Part shown: positions 29,039 through 39,258 of the stretch, piece after piece
Layout: every line of letters begins with the position of its first letter
Numbering within the stretch: the stretch's first letter is position 1
Assembly: GCA_027485575.1 (NCBI GenBank)
Contig: JAIXQU010000051.1
Coordinates: 1-64,000, forward strand
DNA: 64,000 nucleotides
Reading direction: 5' to 3'
From: Cytophagaceae bacterium
GTDB taxonomy: Bacteria > Bacteroidota > Bacteroidia > Cytophagales > Flexibacteraceae
Notes under the pieces: generated by a model
Databases searched by the model: none
What the model saw: the letters and a program-made list of their open reading frames with translations, nothing else
Told to the model about the DNA's origin: nothing
Program-made: the position numbers and the translations under genes

Positions 29039-29989
29039 TTACGAATAAATAAAAGTTTCGGAAATGCCATTTTCTAAAATCAGCCCTCTGTACATTCCCG
29101 GGGTATTAAATTCAAAGCAAATTTCTCCGGATTTGTCAATCGCAATTAATCCTCCACATTCGGGATCTTGCTGGTTAAGCTTGTTAACAACAAATCTGCA
29201 GGCTTCCGCTAAATTTAATCCTTTGTATTCCATCAGACAAGAAATATCATAGGCGACCACATTTCTAATAAAAGTTTCTCCTTGGCCGGTACAGGATACT
29301 GCACAAGTGGCATTGTTGGCATAAGTGCCAGCGCCAATAATTGGGGAGTCGCCAATTCTACCAAACCTTTTATTGGTGAGTCCACCGGTTGAAGTTGCGG
29401 CAGCCAGATTTCCGTCCATGTCCAATGCTACTGCTCCGACGGTTCCAAATTTTTTATTGTCTTCTCCAACTTTTGTGAGTTTGACGTTGTGGTCCAACTG
29501 AAATTTATCAGTATCTATAATCTGAAGAAGTTGTTGATATCGGAAATCAGTAAAATAATAGGATGACTCCACTTGTTTTACGCCGTGTTGGGCGGCAAAT
29601 TTCTCTGCCCCTTCACCACAAAGCATCACATAATCAGATTCTCTAAGAATTTTCATCGCCAGGTTGACTGGGTTTTTGATATTAGTAACCCCGGCCACTG
29701 CACCCGCCTTCAATGTTTTTCCATCCATTATTGAGGCATCAAGCTCGTGTTTCTTATCGTGAGTGAATACCGCACCTTTTCCAGCATTGAATAAAGGGTT
29801 GTCTTCCAGCACTTTTACAGATGCTTCAACTGCCAATAAACTGCTTCCGCCCTTTTCCAGAATTTGATAACCTGCTGCTAAGGCCAATTCCAAACCAGAC
29901 CTGTAATCCTTTTCAAGTTGTGGCGTCATTGATGATTTTAAAATAGTTCCTGCTCCACCATGAACCAAAAGCCTGAATTTTTTTTCCAT
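29039..29989 (-). CDS. iaaA: isoaspartyl peptidase/L-asparaginase (Ntn hydrolase)
   Basis: LVHGGAGTI; NAGKGAVFTHDKKHELDASIMDGKTLKAGAVAGV; KFGTVGAVALD autocleavage site. Confidence 0.93.
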   Translation of the reverse strand: MEKKFRLLVHGGAGTILKSSMTPQLEKDYRSGLELALAAGYQILEKGGSSLLAVEASVKVLEDNPLFNAGKGAVFTHDKKHELDASIMDGKTLKAGAVAGVTNIKNPVNLAMKILRESDYVMLCGEGAEKFAAQHGVKQVESSYYFTDFRYQQLLQIIDTDKFQLDHNVKLTKVGEDNKKFGTVGAVALDMDGNLAAATSTGGLTNKRFGRIGDSPIIGAGTYANNATCAVSCTGQGETFIRNVVAYDISCLMEYKGLNLAEACRFVVNKLNQQDPECGGLIAIDKSGEICFEFNTPGMYRGLILENGISETFIYS

Positions 29990-30021
29990 CGATTAAATCA
30001 TTCTGTTTTCGAGCCACAAAA

Positions 30022-30924
30022 GTGGTTCAAATTGAGTTGGCATTGCAAGTAGAATCTTTATTAAAAAATAAAAATTTTAGTTGTTTTGTGGCTTGTTGTA
30101 AAAGATTAATTAAGTCGGGTTTGGAAATCATTTTCTTGTTTTTATTTATTGGGTTAATCATCTTGTTTACCTTTATTGGAGGTGGAGGCCGAAATTATCG
30201 TAGTTTAAAAGAATTCAGAAGTCTAAAGCGTAATACCAGCCACCCTCAGATTTCAGATTCGATTCTTAACACCGAGGTTGAGTTTTACAAAAAGCTTGGT
30301 GAAGAAGAAAAAATCAGATTTAGAAACGAAACTCAATGGTTTTTAGAAAATATCAGGATTACACCGATTGGTTTTGAACTTACTGAACTTGATAGGCTCC
30401 TGGTTGCTGCATCTGGCATCATCCCGATTTTTAATTTTCCGGAATGGCATTTTTACGATTTGGATGAGGTAATGCTTTTCAAAGACTCCATTAACGTCGA
30501 TTTTGAAACCAATGCACACGACAGCAATATTTTGGGCATGGTAGGTTCAGGAAAAATGGAGCGAAAAATGGCCCTTTCAAGAAAAGCTCTTTATGATGGA
30601 TTTAATAATAAAACCGACAAGTTCAATACTGCCATTCATGAGTTTATTCATATGGTTGACATTGCGGATGGAACAATAGATGGCTTGCCTAAAGTGCTGA
30701 TGGACAAACAATATGCCTTGCCCTGGTTAAAATTGATACGGGAAAAGATTAGCCATATTAAGACGGGTAATTCTGACATTGACAGCTATGGTGCAACCAA
30801 TCTTTCAGAGTTTTTTGCTGTTGCTGGCGAGTATTTTTTTGAAAGGCCAGACTTATTGAAAATGAAACATCCCGAGCTATTTGAGCAAATGAACAACTTC
30901 TTCCATGGGAAAAATACAAGCTAA
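30022..30924 (+). CDS. MtfA-like zinc-dependent peptidase with N-terminal TM segment
   Basis: LLVAASGIIPIFNFPEWHFYDLDEVMLFKDSIN; HEFIHMVDIADGTIDGLP (HExxH). GTG start. Confidence 0.85.
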   Translation: MVQIELALQVESLLKNKNFSCFVACCKRLIKSGLEIIFLFLFIGLIILFTFIGGGGRNYRSLKEFRSLKRNTSHPQISDSILNTEVEFYKKLGEEEKIRFRNETQWFLENIRITPIGFELTELDRLLVAASGIIPIFNFPEWHFYDLDEVMLFKDSINVDFETNAHDSNILGMVGSGKMERKMALSRKALYDGFNNKTDKFNTAIHEFIHMVDIADGTIDGLPKVLMDKQYALPWLKLIREKISHIKTGNSDIDSYGATNLSEFFAVAGEYFFERPDLLKMKHPELFEQMNNFFHGKNTS

Positions 30925-30995
30925 ACACTTAGCCATTCAAGCGAAGAAAACCCAATTTCAAATAAACCCCGACTCAGAAAAATTACCTGTCCTTT

Positions 30996-32153
30996 CTAAA
31001 AGAAGGATCTTCCTTCATTTACCATTTTCCTAAGCAAAACAGAGCATCGGTATCTTGGGTCGTGGTAAGAGGAAAACAGGTCATCCAGTTGGTTTACAAT
31101 GGATTCTATCCCAATTTCATCAGCCCATTTTAATAAGCCTTTTGGATAATTCACACCTTTGGTCATTGCCAGGTCAATTTCAGGAGCAGAAGAAATTCCA
31201 TAATGCAGTGCTTCTGAAGCTTCATTTATCAGCATAGCCAAAACACGAGTGAATATCTCTTTTCCCAAAATCTCATCCTCATTGGGTTCTGGCCTGGTTG
31301 TCCCGTTTTCATAAGAATAAAAGCCTTTTCCTGACTTCCTTCCCAAATATCCTGCTTCGAAATGTCTTTTCTGCGTGAAAGAAGGCATATATCTTGGGTC
31401 ACAAAAAAAGGAATGGAAAACAGTTTCAGTAACCGTATAGTTGATGTCATTTCCTATAAAATCCATGAGTTCGAATGGCCCCATTGGAAATCTACCAAAT
31501 TTTTTTAAGGCCCAATCAATGGTGGAAAAATCTGCAATTCCTTCATCATAAATGCGAAGTGCCTCCCCATAAAAGGGTCTGGCAACCCGGTTGACAATAA
31601 AGCCTGGTGTATCTTTGGCAACCACAGTGGTTTTTCCCCAGTTTTGAATGGTTTTGTTGGTTTTTTCAACTACCTCAGGATTGGTTTGAATGGCTGGGAT
31701 TATTTCAACCAGTTTCATAATCTGAGCCGGATTGAAAAAATGGATTCCGATAAATCTATGCGGCTTTTTACATGAGGATGCCAAAGAGGAAATGGAAAGG
31801 GCCGAAGTGTTGGAGGCCAAAATGCAGGAGTCAGAAACCAGATTTTCGAGTTGGCTAAAAATGAGAGATTTAGCTTCTTTGTTTTCGATAATCGCCTCAA
31901 TTACCAAATCACATTCAGAAAAGTCATTTAAATCATTGGCAATAAAAATTCTTTCCAAAATTTCATCCGCCTCTGTTTGTGCGACTTTAGCTTTTGCAAC
32001 CAAGCCGGAAAGCGATTTTTGAATTTTGCCTTTTACCTGGGAAAGTGTGGCTGGGAAGCTGTCAAAAACGATTACTTTTTCCCCTGAGCTGGCGGCAACC
32101 TGGGCTATGCCGATTCCCATCGTTCCAGCCCCTAAAATACCAATTATTTTCAT
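30996..32153 (-). CDS. paaH: 3-hydroxyacyl-CoA dehydrogenase (PaaH-like)
   Basis: ILGAGTMGIGIAQVAASSGEKVIVFD; SNTSALSISSLA; GIHFFNPAQIMKLVEII; within a paa operon. Confidence 0.87.
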   Translation of the reverse strand: MKIIGILGAGTMGIGIAQVAASSGEKVIVFDSFPATLSQVKGKIQKSLSGLVAKAKVAQTEADEILERIFIANDLNDFSECDLVIEAIIENKEAKSLIFSQLENLVSDSCILASNTSALSISSLASSCKKPHRFIGIHFFNPAQIMKLVEIIPAIQTNPEVVEKTNKTIQNWGKTTVVAKDTPGFIVNRVARPFYGEALRIYDEGIADFSTIDWALKKFGRFPMGPFELMDFIGNDINYTVTETVFHSFFCDPRYMPSFTQKRHFEAGYLGRKSGKGFYSYENGTTRPEPNEDEILGKEIFTRVLAMLINEASEALHYGISSAPEIDLAMTKGVNYPKGLLKWADEIGIESIVNQLDDLFSSYHDPRYRCSVLLRKMVNEGRSFF

Positions 32154-32974
32154 TTTCCTTTAAAAACGGGTTTTCTCTTTTCTAAAAAAGCCTGAATTCC
32201 TTCTTTGCAATCTTCTGATTCGCTGGCTTCTATCTGAAGCCTGGTTTCGGCTTCCAATTGTTGTTCAAGGGTATGATTTAAGCCCTCGTTGAAAGCCTTT
32301 TTAGTTAGTGCCAATCCGTAAGTTGGCATATTTCTTAGGTTTTCAGTTAAATTCTCAACAAAATTTCTGAATTCTTCGTCTGGAATCGATTTGTATATCA
32401 TTCCCATTTTTTCAGCTTCAATGGCAGAAATTTTATCTCCCAACATAGAAATGGCCAAAGCTTTTTGAAATCCAATTAGTTTTGGTAGAAAATAAGTTCC
32501 TCCACTGTCTGGAATCAATCCAATGGCACTAAAAGCCTGAATAAAATTTGCAGATTCAGTTGCCACAACAATGTCGCAAGCCAAAGCAATATTGGCCCCG
32601 GCACCTGCGGCCACGCCATTTACCGCAGCCAAAACTGGCTTTTCTAAATTTCTGATTGCTAGAATGATTGGGCCATAATGTTCTTCTAAAATGGCTTTAA
32701 ATCCCGGGTGAAGTTCAGGATTGGTCACCTCAACGAGATCTTGTCCTGCACAAAAGGCCTTCCCTTCTCCAGAAATGACTACCACGCGAATTTCCGGGTC
32801 TTCATTGCAATCCCTGAGTGCCTTCTGGACAGCAAAAGCCATCGATCTATTGAAACTATTGTAAGACTTAGGTCGATTTAGAATAATTTTTCCTATGCCA
32901 TTCGTTTTTGTAAAAAATATGGTTTCTTCCATTATTGATTGGTCTGAAATTATTTTTGAATCATTAAATAACAA
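32150..32974 (-). CDS. paaG: enoyl-CoA hydratase/isomerase (PaaG-like)
   Basis: GEGKAFCAGQDLVEVTNPELHPGF; AAVNGVAAGAGANIALACDIVVA. The start is probably at MEETIFFTK, downstream of the listed ORF start. Confidence 0.87.
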   Translation of the reverse strand: MLFNDSKIISDQSIMEETIFFTKTNGIGKIILNRPKSYNSFNRSMAFAVQKALRDCNEDPEIRVVVISGEGKAFCAGQDLVEVTNPELHPGFKAILEEHYGPIILAIRNLEKPVLAAVNGVAAGAGANIALACDIVVATESANFIQAFSAIGLIPDSGGTYFLPKLIGFQKALAISMLGDKISAIEAEKMGMIYKSIPDEEFRNFVENLTENLRNMPTYGLALTKKAFNEGLNHTLEQQLEAETRLQIEASESEDCKEGIQAFLEKRKPVFKGK

Positions 32975-32980
32975 ATTGGT

Positions 32981-33472
32981 TCACAGACACTTGAAATAAT
33001 CAAAAGGCTCATGGCAATCCTGGCATTGGAACAAAGCCTTACAAGCAGTAGAACCAAACTGACTGATTAATTTGGTGTTTGTTGAACCACATCGGGTGCA
33101 TTTAACTATCCTTTCTCCATGAAGTAGCGCCCTTTTATCCATGGAAGCATCCATGGGTGGAGCAATGCCATAATCTTTCATTTTTTTCCTGCCTGATTCT
33201 GAAATCCAGTCTGTTGTCCAGGCCGGAGAAAGAACCAATTTAATTTTCCCCGTATAGCCTGCTTTTTGAAGTGCCGATTTAATATCATCGCCAATAACAT
33301 CCATGGCGGGACAACCAGAATATGTAGGAGTAATGGTTACGGTTACTTCTTTATTCTCAATTTCAATTTCCTTTATAATGCCCAAATCCTCAATGGTTAA
33401 CACAGGAATTTCAGGATCTGAAACTGATTTCAGAATCTCCTTTATTACGTTTAAAGTAGAGTTCGGGTTCAT
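32981..33472 (-). CDS. paaD: phenylacetyl-CoA epoxidase subunit PaaD
   Basis: SVSDPEIPVLTIEDLGIIKEI; YSGCPAMDVI; C-terminal Cys-rich CTRCGSTNTKLISQFGSTACKALFQCQDC. Confidence 0.94.
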   Translation of the reverse strand: MNPNSTLNVIKEILKSVSDPEIPVLTIEDLGIIKEIEIENKEVTVTITPTYSGCPAMDVIGDDIKSALQKAGYTGKIKLVLSPAWTTDWISESGRKKMKDYGIAPPMDASMDKRALLHGERIVKCTRCGSTNTKLISQFGSTACKALFQCQDCHEPFDYFKCL

Positions 33473-33478
33473 ATTGGC

Positions 33479-34231
33479 TTACCAGTTCATCTGTGGGTAG
33501 GTTCTTTGCATATATTGCAAATCAGCCAAAATAAATCCGAGATGTTCTGAATGTACACCTAATTTGCCTCCTTTCTGAGACCAGTCTACACCTTCAACTG
33601 AAAGTGCAGCTTCGTTGAATATGTATTTTGTATCGCTGAGGAAATCTGCTTTTACCAAATCAAGGTTGGCTCCGATTCCAAGTTGGGACATCTCATTTTC
33701 TACTTCCGTTTCCTCAAAAATTCCTCCACAATAAGTCCATAAGATAGAAACCGCTTTTTGAATTTTACCGTGACTTTCTTCAGTTCCATCACCTAGTCTT
33801 TTGACCCATTCTGAGGAAAAACGATGGTGATATTGAACCTCTTTAATCGATTTTTGAGCAATTGCTGCAATCTGAGAATCTTTACTGCCTACCAACTGGT
33901 TTAATAGAGGTAAATGATATGCATCAAATAAATATTGCCGGGCAATTACCCAGGCAAAATCGGTATTGGGTTGTTCTACTAACCTGTAATTTCTATATTC
34001 ATGCTCGTACCTAAGAAAAGCTAAATCATCCTCTGTCTTTCCAAGTCCTTGAATTTCAGCTGCATATTGCAAGTAATTTCTAACTTGTCCGAACAAATCC
34101 AAAGAAATATTTGTAAGACCAATGTCTGTTTCAAGATTGGGGCCATGTCCACATAGTTCAGAAAGCCTGTGTCCCAAAATCAATGGGTTATCTGCAAGGA
34201 TTAAGAGGTAGTTGTAAATTTTTTGGTTCAT
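33479..34231 (-). CDS. paaC: phenylacetyl-CoA epoxidase subunit PaaC
   Basis: YLLILADNPLILGHRLSELCGHGPNLETDIGLTNISLDLFGQVRNYL. Confidence 0.95.
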   Translation of the reverse strand: MNQKIYNYLLILADNPLILGHRLSELCGHGPNLETDIGLTNISLDLFGQVRNYLQYAAEIQGLGKTEDDLAFLRYEHEYRNYRLVEQPNTDFAWVIARQYLFDAYHLPLLNQLVGSKDSQIAAIAQKSIKEVQYHHRFSSEWVKRLGDGTEESHGKIQKAVSILWTYCGGIFEETEVENEMSQLGIGANLDLVKADFLSDTKYIFNEAALSVEGVDWSQKGGKLGVHSEHLGFILADLQYMQRTYPQMNW

Positions 34232-34232
34232 T

Positions 34233-34517
34233 CTACATGTGGGTTAGTTCATCTGGTAAAATGTAAAATGTTGGATGCCTGTAGATTTTGTCAGCGGCAG
34301 GTTCAAACAATTCTCCATTTTCTTCCGGATTAGATGCGGTAATTTCTTTTGAAGGGACTACCCATATACTAACACCTTCTTGCCGTCTGGTATAAACATC
34401 TCTTGCATTTTCGATGGCCATTTTCGCATCTGTTGCATGAATGCTTCCAACATGGCGATGATCTAGTCCACTTTTACTTCTGATAAATACTTCCCAAACG
34501 GGCCATTCTTTTTTCAT
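34233..34517 (-). CDS. paaB: phenylacetyl-CoA epoxidase subunit PaaB
   Basis: WPVWEVFIRSKSGLDHRHVGSIHATDAKMAIENARDVYTRRQEGVSIWVVPS. Confidence 0.95.
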   Translation of the reverse strand: MKKEWPVWEVFIRSKSGLDHRHVGSIHATDAKMAIENARDVYTRRQEGVSIWVVPSKEITASNPEENGELFEPAADKIYRHPTFYILPDELTHM

Positions 34518-34571
34518 TTTTCAGAGATTAGGTTTGGTTTAACTAAATGATTTTTTTCGTCCTTCAATATT

Positions 34572-35525
34572 TTACACTGCCACTTTTAAGGAACGTTGTT
34601 CTTGCTTTTCGGCATAAGCCAGTGCAGCATCTCTTACCCAGGCACCTTTTTCCCATGCTGATTTTCTAGCCTCCAGTCTTTCACGATTGCATGGGCCATT
34701 TCCTGCAACAACCTGGGTGAATTCTTCCCAATCGATGTCCCCAAAATCATAGTGACCACGGGCTTCATTCCATTTTAATTTGGGATCGGGGATGGTGATT
34801 CCGAGTATTTCTGCTTGTGAAACGGTCTGGTCAACAAATTGTTGACGAAGCTCATCGTTTGTTTTCAATTTAATTTTCCATTTCAAGGCTTGCTCTGTAT
34901 GTGGAGATTCCGCATCTCTTGGGCCAAACATCATAAGAGATGGCCACCACCATCTGTTTAAAGCATCCTGAGCCATTCTTTTCTGCACCTCTGTTCCATT
35001 GCAAAGGGTAAGCATAATTTCATATCCTTGTCTTTGATGAAAACTTTCTTCCTTGCAAATCCTCACCATCGCTCTTGCATAGGGTCCATAAGAAGTCCTG
35101 GTAAGCATAACCTGATTCATAATAGCGGCCCCATCAACCAACCAGCCAACAGCCCCCATGTCAGCCCAGGTTACGGCAGGATAGTTGAAAATGCTCGAAT
35201 ATTTTGCTTTTCCGGAATGGAGTTGATCATAAAGTTCGTCCCGGGTGATGCCCAAAGTTTCAGCTGCAGAGTAAAGATAAAGACCATGCCCTGCTTCATC
35301 CTGTACTTTGGCCAAAAGTGCTACTTTTCGCCTCAGGCTTGGGGCCCGGGTAATCCAATTTCCTTCCGGCAACATGCCAACAATTTCAGAGTGAGCATGT
35401 TGAGAAATCTGGCGGATATGTGTTTTCCTATATTTTTCCGGCATCCAATCTTTTGCCTCGATATTTTGGCCTTTATCTATTTTGGCCTGGAAATCTGCCT
35501 CCAACGGGTCGTTATTAAGGTACAT
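34572..35525 (-). CDS. paaA: phenylacetyl-CoA epoxidase subunit PaaA
   Basis: [66 protein letters not shown]. Confidence 0.97.
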   Translation of the reverse strand: MYLNNDPLEADFQAKIDKGQNIEAKDWMPEKYRKTHIRQISQHAHSEIVGMLPEGNWITRAPSLRRKVALLAKVQDEAGHGLYLYSAAETLGITRDELYDQLHSGKAKYSSIFNYPAVTWADMGAVGWLVDGAAIMNQVMLTRTSYGPYARAMVRICKEESFHQRQGYEIMLTLCNGTEVQKRMAQDALNRWWWPSLMMFGPRDAESPHTEQALKWKIKLKTNDELRQQFVDQTVSQAEILGITIPDPKLKWNEARGHYDFGDIDWEEFTQVVAGNGPCNRERLEARKSAWEKGAWVRDAALAYAEKQEQRSLKVAV

Positions 35526-35530
35526 ATTTT

Positions 35531-36607
35531 TTATTGATCAAAATCTACAACTACTTTTTCAGTGAGTGGAACTGCCTGGCAGGTTAATATATAACCAGCT
35601 TCCACTTGTTCTTTTTCAAGGGCATAATTTACACTCATTTCCACATTGCCCTCAATAAGTTTTGCTTTACAGGTACAGCATACCCCTCCTTTGCAAGCAT
35701 ATGGCAAATCTGCATTTTTGCCTAAGGCTGCTTCAAGGATATTTTCTCCATTTCTAGGCATTTTAAACTTAAAGTTTTTTCCTCCTTCAATAATTTCAAT
35801 TTCAGAAATGAACATTAAATTCTGAGAATTCTGCTCAGTTTTTCTTTCTTTTTTCTGCCCGTTGGCTGAGAAAAACAGCTCAAAATGAATTCTTTTTTCG
35901 TCTACCTTTTCTTTCAGGAGAAAATTCCGAATCATCAAAATCATTTCTTCGGGTCCGCAAAGGAAATAATGGTCAACTGACTCCGTGGAAATCAAATAGG
36001 AAGAAATTTTTTCAAGTTTTTCCTCATCCATCCTTCCGTTAAAAAGGGAAACATCTCTTTGCTCCTGGGTAAGGAAATAATAGACCTCAAACCTTTCCAG
36101 AAATTGGTTTTTTAAGGCTTCAATTTCTTCCTTCAAAATAATGGAAGCCGCATTCTGATTTGTGTAAAACAAAACAAATCTGGAATCCGGTTCCTGTATC
36201 AAATGCGTTTTAATAATGGAAAAAATTGGAGTAATCCCACTTCCGGCAGCAAAAGCCACATAACTTTTTTTTGCCTCCGGGTTGGAGGGAACGTGGAAAT
36301 TTCCATTGGGGTGACCCACATCCAGCGTGTCACCCACTTTAAACTTCTCATTAATAAAACTTGAAAACACGCCTCCTTCTATTTGTTTGATGGCCACTTT
36401 CCATAAGCCATCCAAGGGACTGGAACAAAGCGAATATGACCTTCTGATTTCCTCTCCGTTGATGGTAGCCCTAAGGGTTAAATGCTGCCCAGGAACAAAC
36501 CTGAAAGATTCCTTTAGATCCTCAGGTACATCGAATGTTAAAATGGAACAATTCAAAGTTGTTCTTTGAATGTCTTTAACTTTGAGTGGAAAAAATTGAA
36601 TGGCCAA
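35531..36607 (-). CDS. paaE: phenylacetyl-CoA epoxidase reductase subunit PaaE
   Basis: FNR-type reductase ([10 protein letters not shown]) plus C-terminal 2Fe-2S ferredoxin [16 protein letters not shown]. Confidence 0.93.
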   Translation of the reverse strand: MAIQFFPLKVKDIQRTTLNCSILTFDVPEDLKESFRFVPGQHLTLRATINGEEIRRSYSLCSSPLDGLWKVAIKQIEGGVFSSFINEKFKVGDTLDVGHPNGNFHVPSNPEAKKSYVAFAAGSGITPIFSIIKTHLIQEPDSRFVLFYTNQNAASIILKEEIEALKNQFLERFEVYYFLTQEQRDVSLFNGRMDEEKLEKISSYLISTESVDHYFLCGPEEMILMIRNFLLKEKVDEKRIHFELFFSANGQKKERKTEQNSQNLMFISEIEIIEGGKNFKFKMPRNGENILEAALGKNADLPYACKGGVCCTCKAKLIEGNVEMSVNYALEKEQVEAGYILTCQAVPLTEKVVVDFDQ

Positions 36608-36632
36608 AATCCGGTGTTTTAAATTGTATTAG

Positions 36633-36640
36633 CAAAACTA
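36633..36640 (-). promoter_or_regulatory. -7 element of the predicted paaE promoter
   Basis: Minus strand TAGTTTTG (exact TAnnTTTG), preceded by TTTG (36661-36664) with a 20-nt spacer. Confidence 0.65.
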
Positions 36641-36654
36641 ACAATTGTTAGTTT
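36635..36654. promoter_or_regulatory. candidate repressor operator (PaaR/TetR-type) overlapping the paaE promoter
   Basis: Perfect 20-bp palindrome AAACTAACAATTGTTAGTTT inside the -33/-7 interval. Confidence 0.65.
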
Positions 36655-36799
36655 CTAAGACAAAATTGTTGAAGAAATGTTTTTAAGGTTCTCTCCAAAG
36701 GCTCAAAATAGAGAATGAAAGATTACAGAAATTTTTCCAATCTCGCTTATTATCAAATTGTTATAACTGAACAGAAAAAAAGACTCAACTCGATAAAAT

Positions 36800-38044
36800 C
36801 TAACCATTGGGAATTATAGTTGCTCCCAAAAGATGGATTACGCCATTTTTTACATCTTCTTCTGAAACCAAAGCAATGTCGCTTCCATAGTTGTTTGAAA
36901 ACTCCTTTTCAAGTTTTTCTCTGGAATAGCTTTTTACCGACTCGGGGAGACATACCACCAGATTTGGAAAAAGTTCCTCAGGGTAGGGTAGGAACCGACC
37001 AAAATGATTGCACTTAAATGGGCAAATGGATGGAATTCCCATTTGAATGGCCATATGAACAGCGGATGTATCATTTGAAATTATAAGTCTGCATTGGCTT
37101 ATCCATTCCAAAAGTTCCGTTAATGAGGTTTTACCGGATATGTTCATTGATTTTTGACCAATTTTTCCCGCGAGTTCCTCACAAAGCCGGAGGTCTGATG
37201 GCCCACCCGCAATGATAATCTCACAACCATAATGAGAAATTAACCATTCAGCTATTGAAACAAATTTTTGTTTTGGCCATTGTTTTTCCGGGGTGCTTGC
37301 TCCGGGAAATAATATTACAAATGGATTTTCATGAATTTTCGCAGTCGGATGTTGTGATGAGATTTCGGGCCTATTACAGTTTGAGGATTCTCTAAACACA
37401 AACTCAATAAACTCCTTGTTTCTAAGGAATTCAAACTTTACCAAACCCTCTGGCTCCATGAGCCGGGAATAAAACATGTTTCCAACTTCCAAATCAGCTT
37501 TAGATTGGTTTTGAAAATCCCCATGGATTCCTACTTTTTCTTTGGCTGGGATATGATTTATTAAAAAATCTCCGGCCAGCTTTTCCCTTGAAAAATTTGG
37601 ATAAAGAACCAGGTCGTATTGGTTGCTGTTTACCTCAAGCAATAGTTCATTTATCGTATTTTGATCAGGATTTACGTTTTGGCCTCCCTTTTTCAACCAA
37701 TAAAAACCTTCTATAAATTCCGAATCAAGGGTTTCAGCAAGGTCCCTCCAGATTATATTTCCTAAGAGAAATATTTTTTTACCTCTGGATTTAAGATGGA
37801 CCTCTTTAATGAAATTTCTAAACAGCAGGTAATCTCCAATCGCATCATTTTTGATGATAAGGACTTTGTTGGTCTGGAAAAAAACTGGTTTCCATGAATA
37901 ATACCTGTATAAAATCTCTGGCCTGTTTTTAAGATATTTTTCAAGAAAAATTTCCCGTAATGTCTTATTATCCAGGAATATATAGATAATCCAGAGGTTT
38001 TTGTTTAGTATGCTATCCAGTATTTTAAGTAAGGCAGATTTCAA
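36800..38044 (-). CDS. glycosyltransferase family 9 (heptosyltransferase-like)
   Basis: VLIIKNDAIGDYLLFRNFIKEV; FVILFPGASTPEKQWPKQKFVSIAEWL; ISNDTSAVHMAIQMGIPSIC. Confidence 0.88.
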   Translation of the reverse strand: MKSALLKILDSILNKNLWIIYIFLDNKTLREIFLEKYLKNRPEILYRYYSWKPVFFQTNKVLIIKNDAIGDYLLFRNFIKEVHLKSRGKKIFLLGNIIWRDLAETLDSEFIEGFYWLKKGGQNVNPDQNTINELLLEVNSNQYDLVLYPNFSREKLAGDFLINHIPAKEKVGIHGDFQNQSKADLEVGNMFYSRLMEPEGLVKFEFLRNKEFIEFVFRESSNCNRPEISSQHPTAKIHENPFVILFPGASTPEKQWPKQKFVSIAEWLISHYGCEIIIAGGPSDLRLCEELAGKIGQKSMNISGKTSLTELLEWISQCRLIISNDTSAVHMAIQMGIPSICPFKCNHFGRFLPYPEELFPNLVVCLPESVKSYSREKLEKEFSNNYGSDIALVSEEDVKNGVIHLLGATIIPNG

Positions 38045-38402
38045 AAAATGGAATTTATAGACAAATTGAATTAGAAAAGGGGAAACGGGTCGTGGTTATT
38101 TTCAATGGGGCTTCCAGCAATTAATTTAATTTTCAGGCAGTTTTGGTGCTTGCTTCGTTTCTTGATTTTAATAATTGGCTAATCAGGCCCGAAATAGTAG
38201 AAATTTCAAATATGAATTCCTTTCAGTTTTGGATTTTTCTTTTAAAAATATTCCAATAATTCTGGTTTTAAGTTTTGCAAAAGGATTTAAAGTCAACAAA
38301 TCGGGAAAAAGGAGATAAAAAAACTGACTATGTTTGTGGTCTGATATCATTAGATTCGAGTAGTTTGAATTTTAAGGTATTGAAAATCAAAAATAAAAAT
38401 CC

Positions 38403-39257
38403 TTGAATTTGGATCCAAAAGAAAACTGGTCTCTCACTATTTTTCCAAAGTCTTCGCCTTTTCACTTTAAATTTAAAGAGTTTTGGCAATACCGGGACCT
38501 CATCATTTTATTTGTAAAGCGGGAATTGGTGCCTACTTACAAGCAGACTGTTTTGGGGCCTCTGTGGTTTATCATGCAGCCTTTGCTGACCACTTTGGTT
38601 TATTCTATTATTTTTGGAGCCATTGCGAGGATCCCGACCGACGGTTTACCCCAATTGCTTTTCTATTTACCTGGCATTATTCTCTGGAATTTTTTCAACT
38701 CTGCTTTTATGAAGAGTTCAGGAACCTTTTTGGCCAATGTTCATATTTTTGGAAAAGTCTATTTTCCGAGATTGATCCTTCCAATCTCAGGCCTGCTTTC
38801 GAGTTTTGTGAATTTTTTGATTCAGTTGGTATTGTTGATCATCATAATGGTTGGTTATTATATCAGTGGAACCAAATTTAGTCCCGGAATTCATTTGCTG
38901 TTGTGCCCGGTTTTACTTTTAATGGTTAGTTTTTATTCGTTGGGATTGGGGATGATAGTTTCAGCATTTACCACCAAGTACAAAGATTTATCTCATTTTT
39001 TGGCATTTGGAAGTCAATTGTTAATGTATGCAACGCCTATCATTTATCCAACCTCCATCGTGCCTGCCCAATTCAAGTGGGTTAGTTTTTTCAATCCTTT
39101 AAGTCCAATTTTTGAGGCTTTCAGGTATTCCTTTTTGGGAGTAGGAGAGCTTTTGGCCACCCGATTGTTGGTTAGTTTCTTGGTTGGACTGGCTATTTTT
39201 TATATTGGGTTGGTATTTTTTAATGAGGCAGAAAGAACTTCAATAGATACAGTTTAG
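38403..39257 (+). CDS. polysaccharide ABC exporter permease (Wzm-like)
   Basis: FKEFWQYRDLIILFVKRELVPTYKQTVLGPLWFIMQPLLTTLVYSIIFG; TTG start. Confidence 0.92.
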   Translation: MNLDPKENWSLTIFPKSSPFHFKFKEFWQYRDLIILFVKRELVPTYKQTVLGPLWFIMQPLLTTLVYSIIFGAIARIPTDGLPQLLFYLPGIILWNFFNSAFMKSSGTFLANVHIFGKVYFPRLILPISGLLSSFVNFLIQLVLLIIIMVGYYISGTKFSPGIHLLLCPVLLLMVSFYSLGLGMIVSAFTTKYKDLSHFLAFGSQLLMYATPIIYPTSIVPAQFKWVSFFNPLSPIFEAFRYSFLGVGELLATRLLVSFLVGLAIFYIGLVFFNEAERTSIDTV

Positions 39258-39258
39258 G

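Noticed and set aside
38045-38402. Possible gene remnant in the GT9-wzm spacer
   Set aside because: Neither strand gave a recognisable protein fragment; treated as a divergent promoter region.
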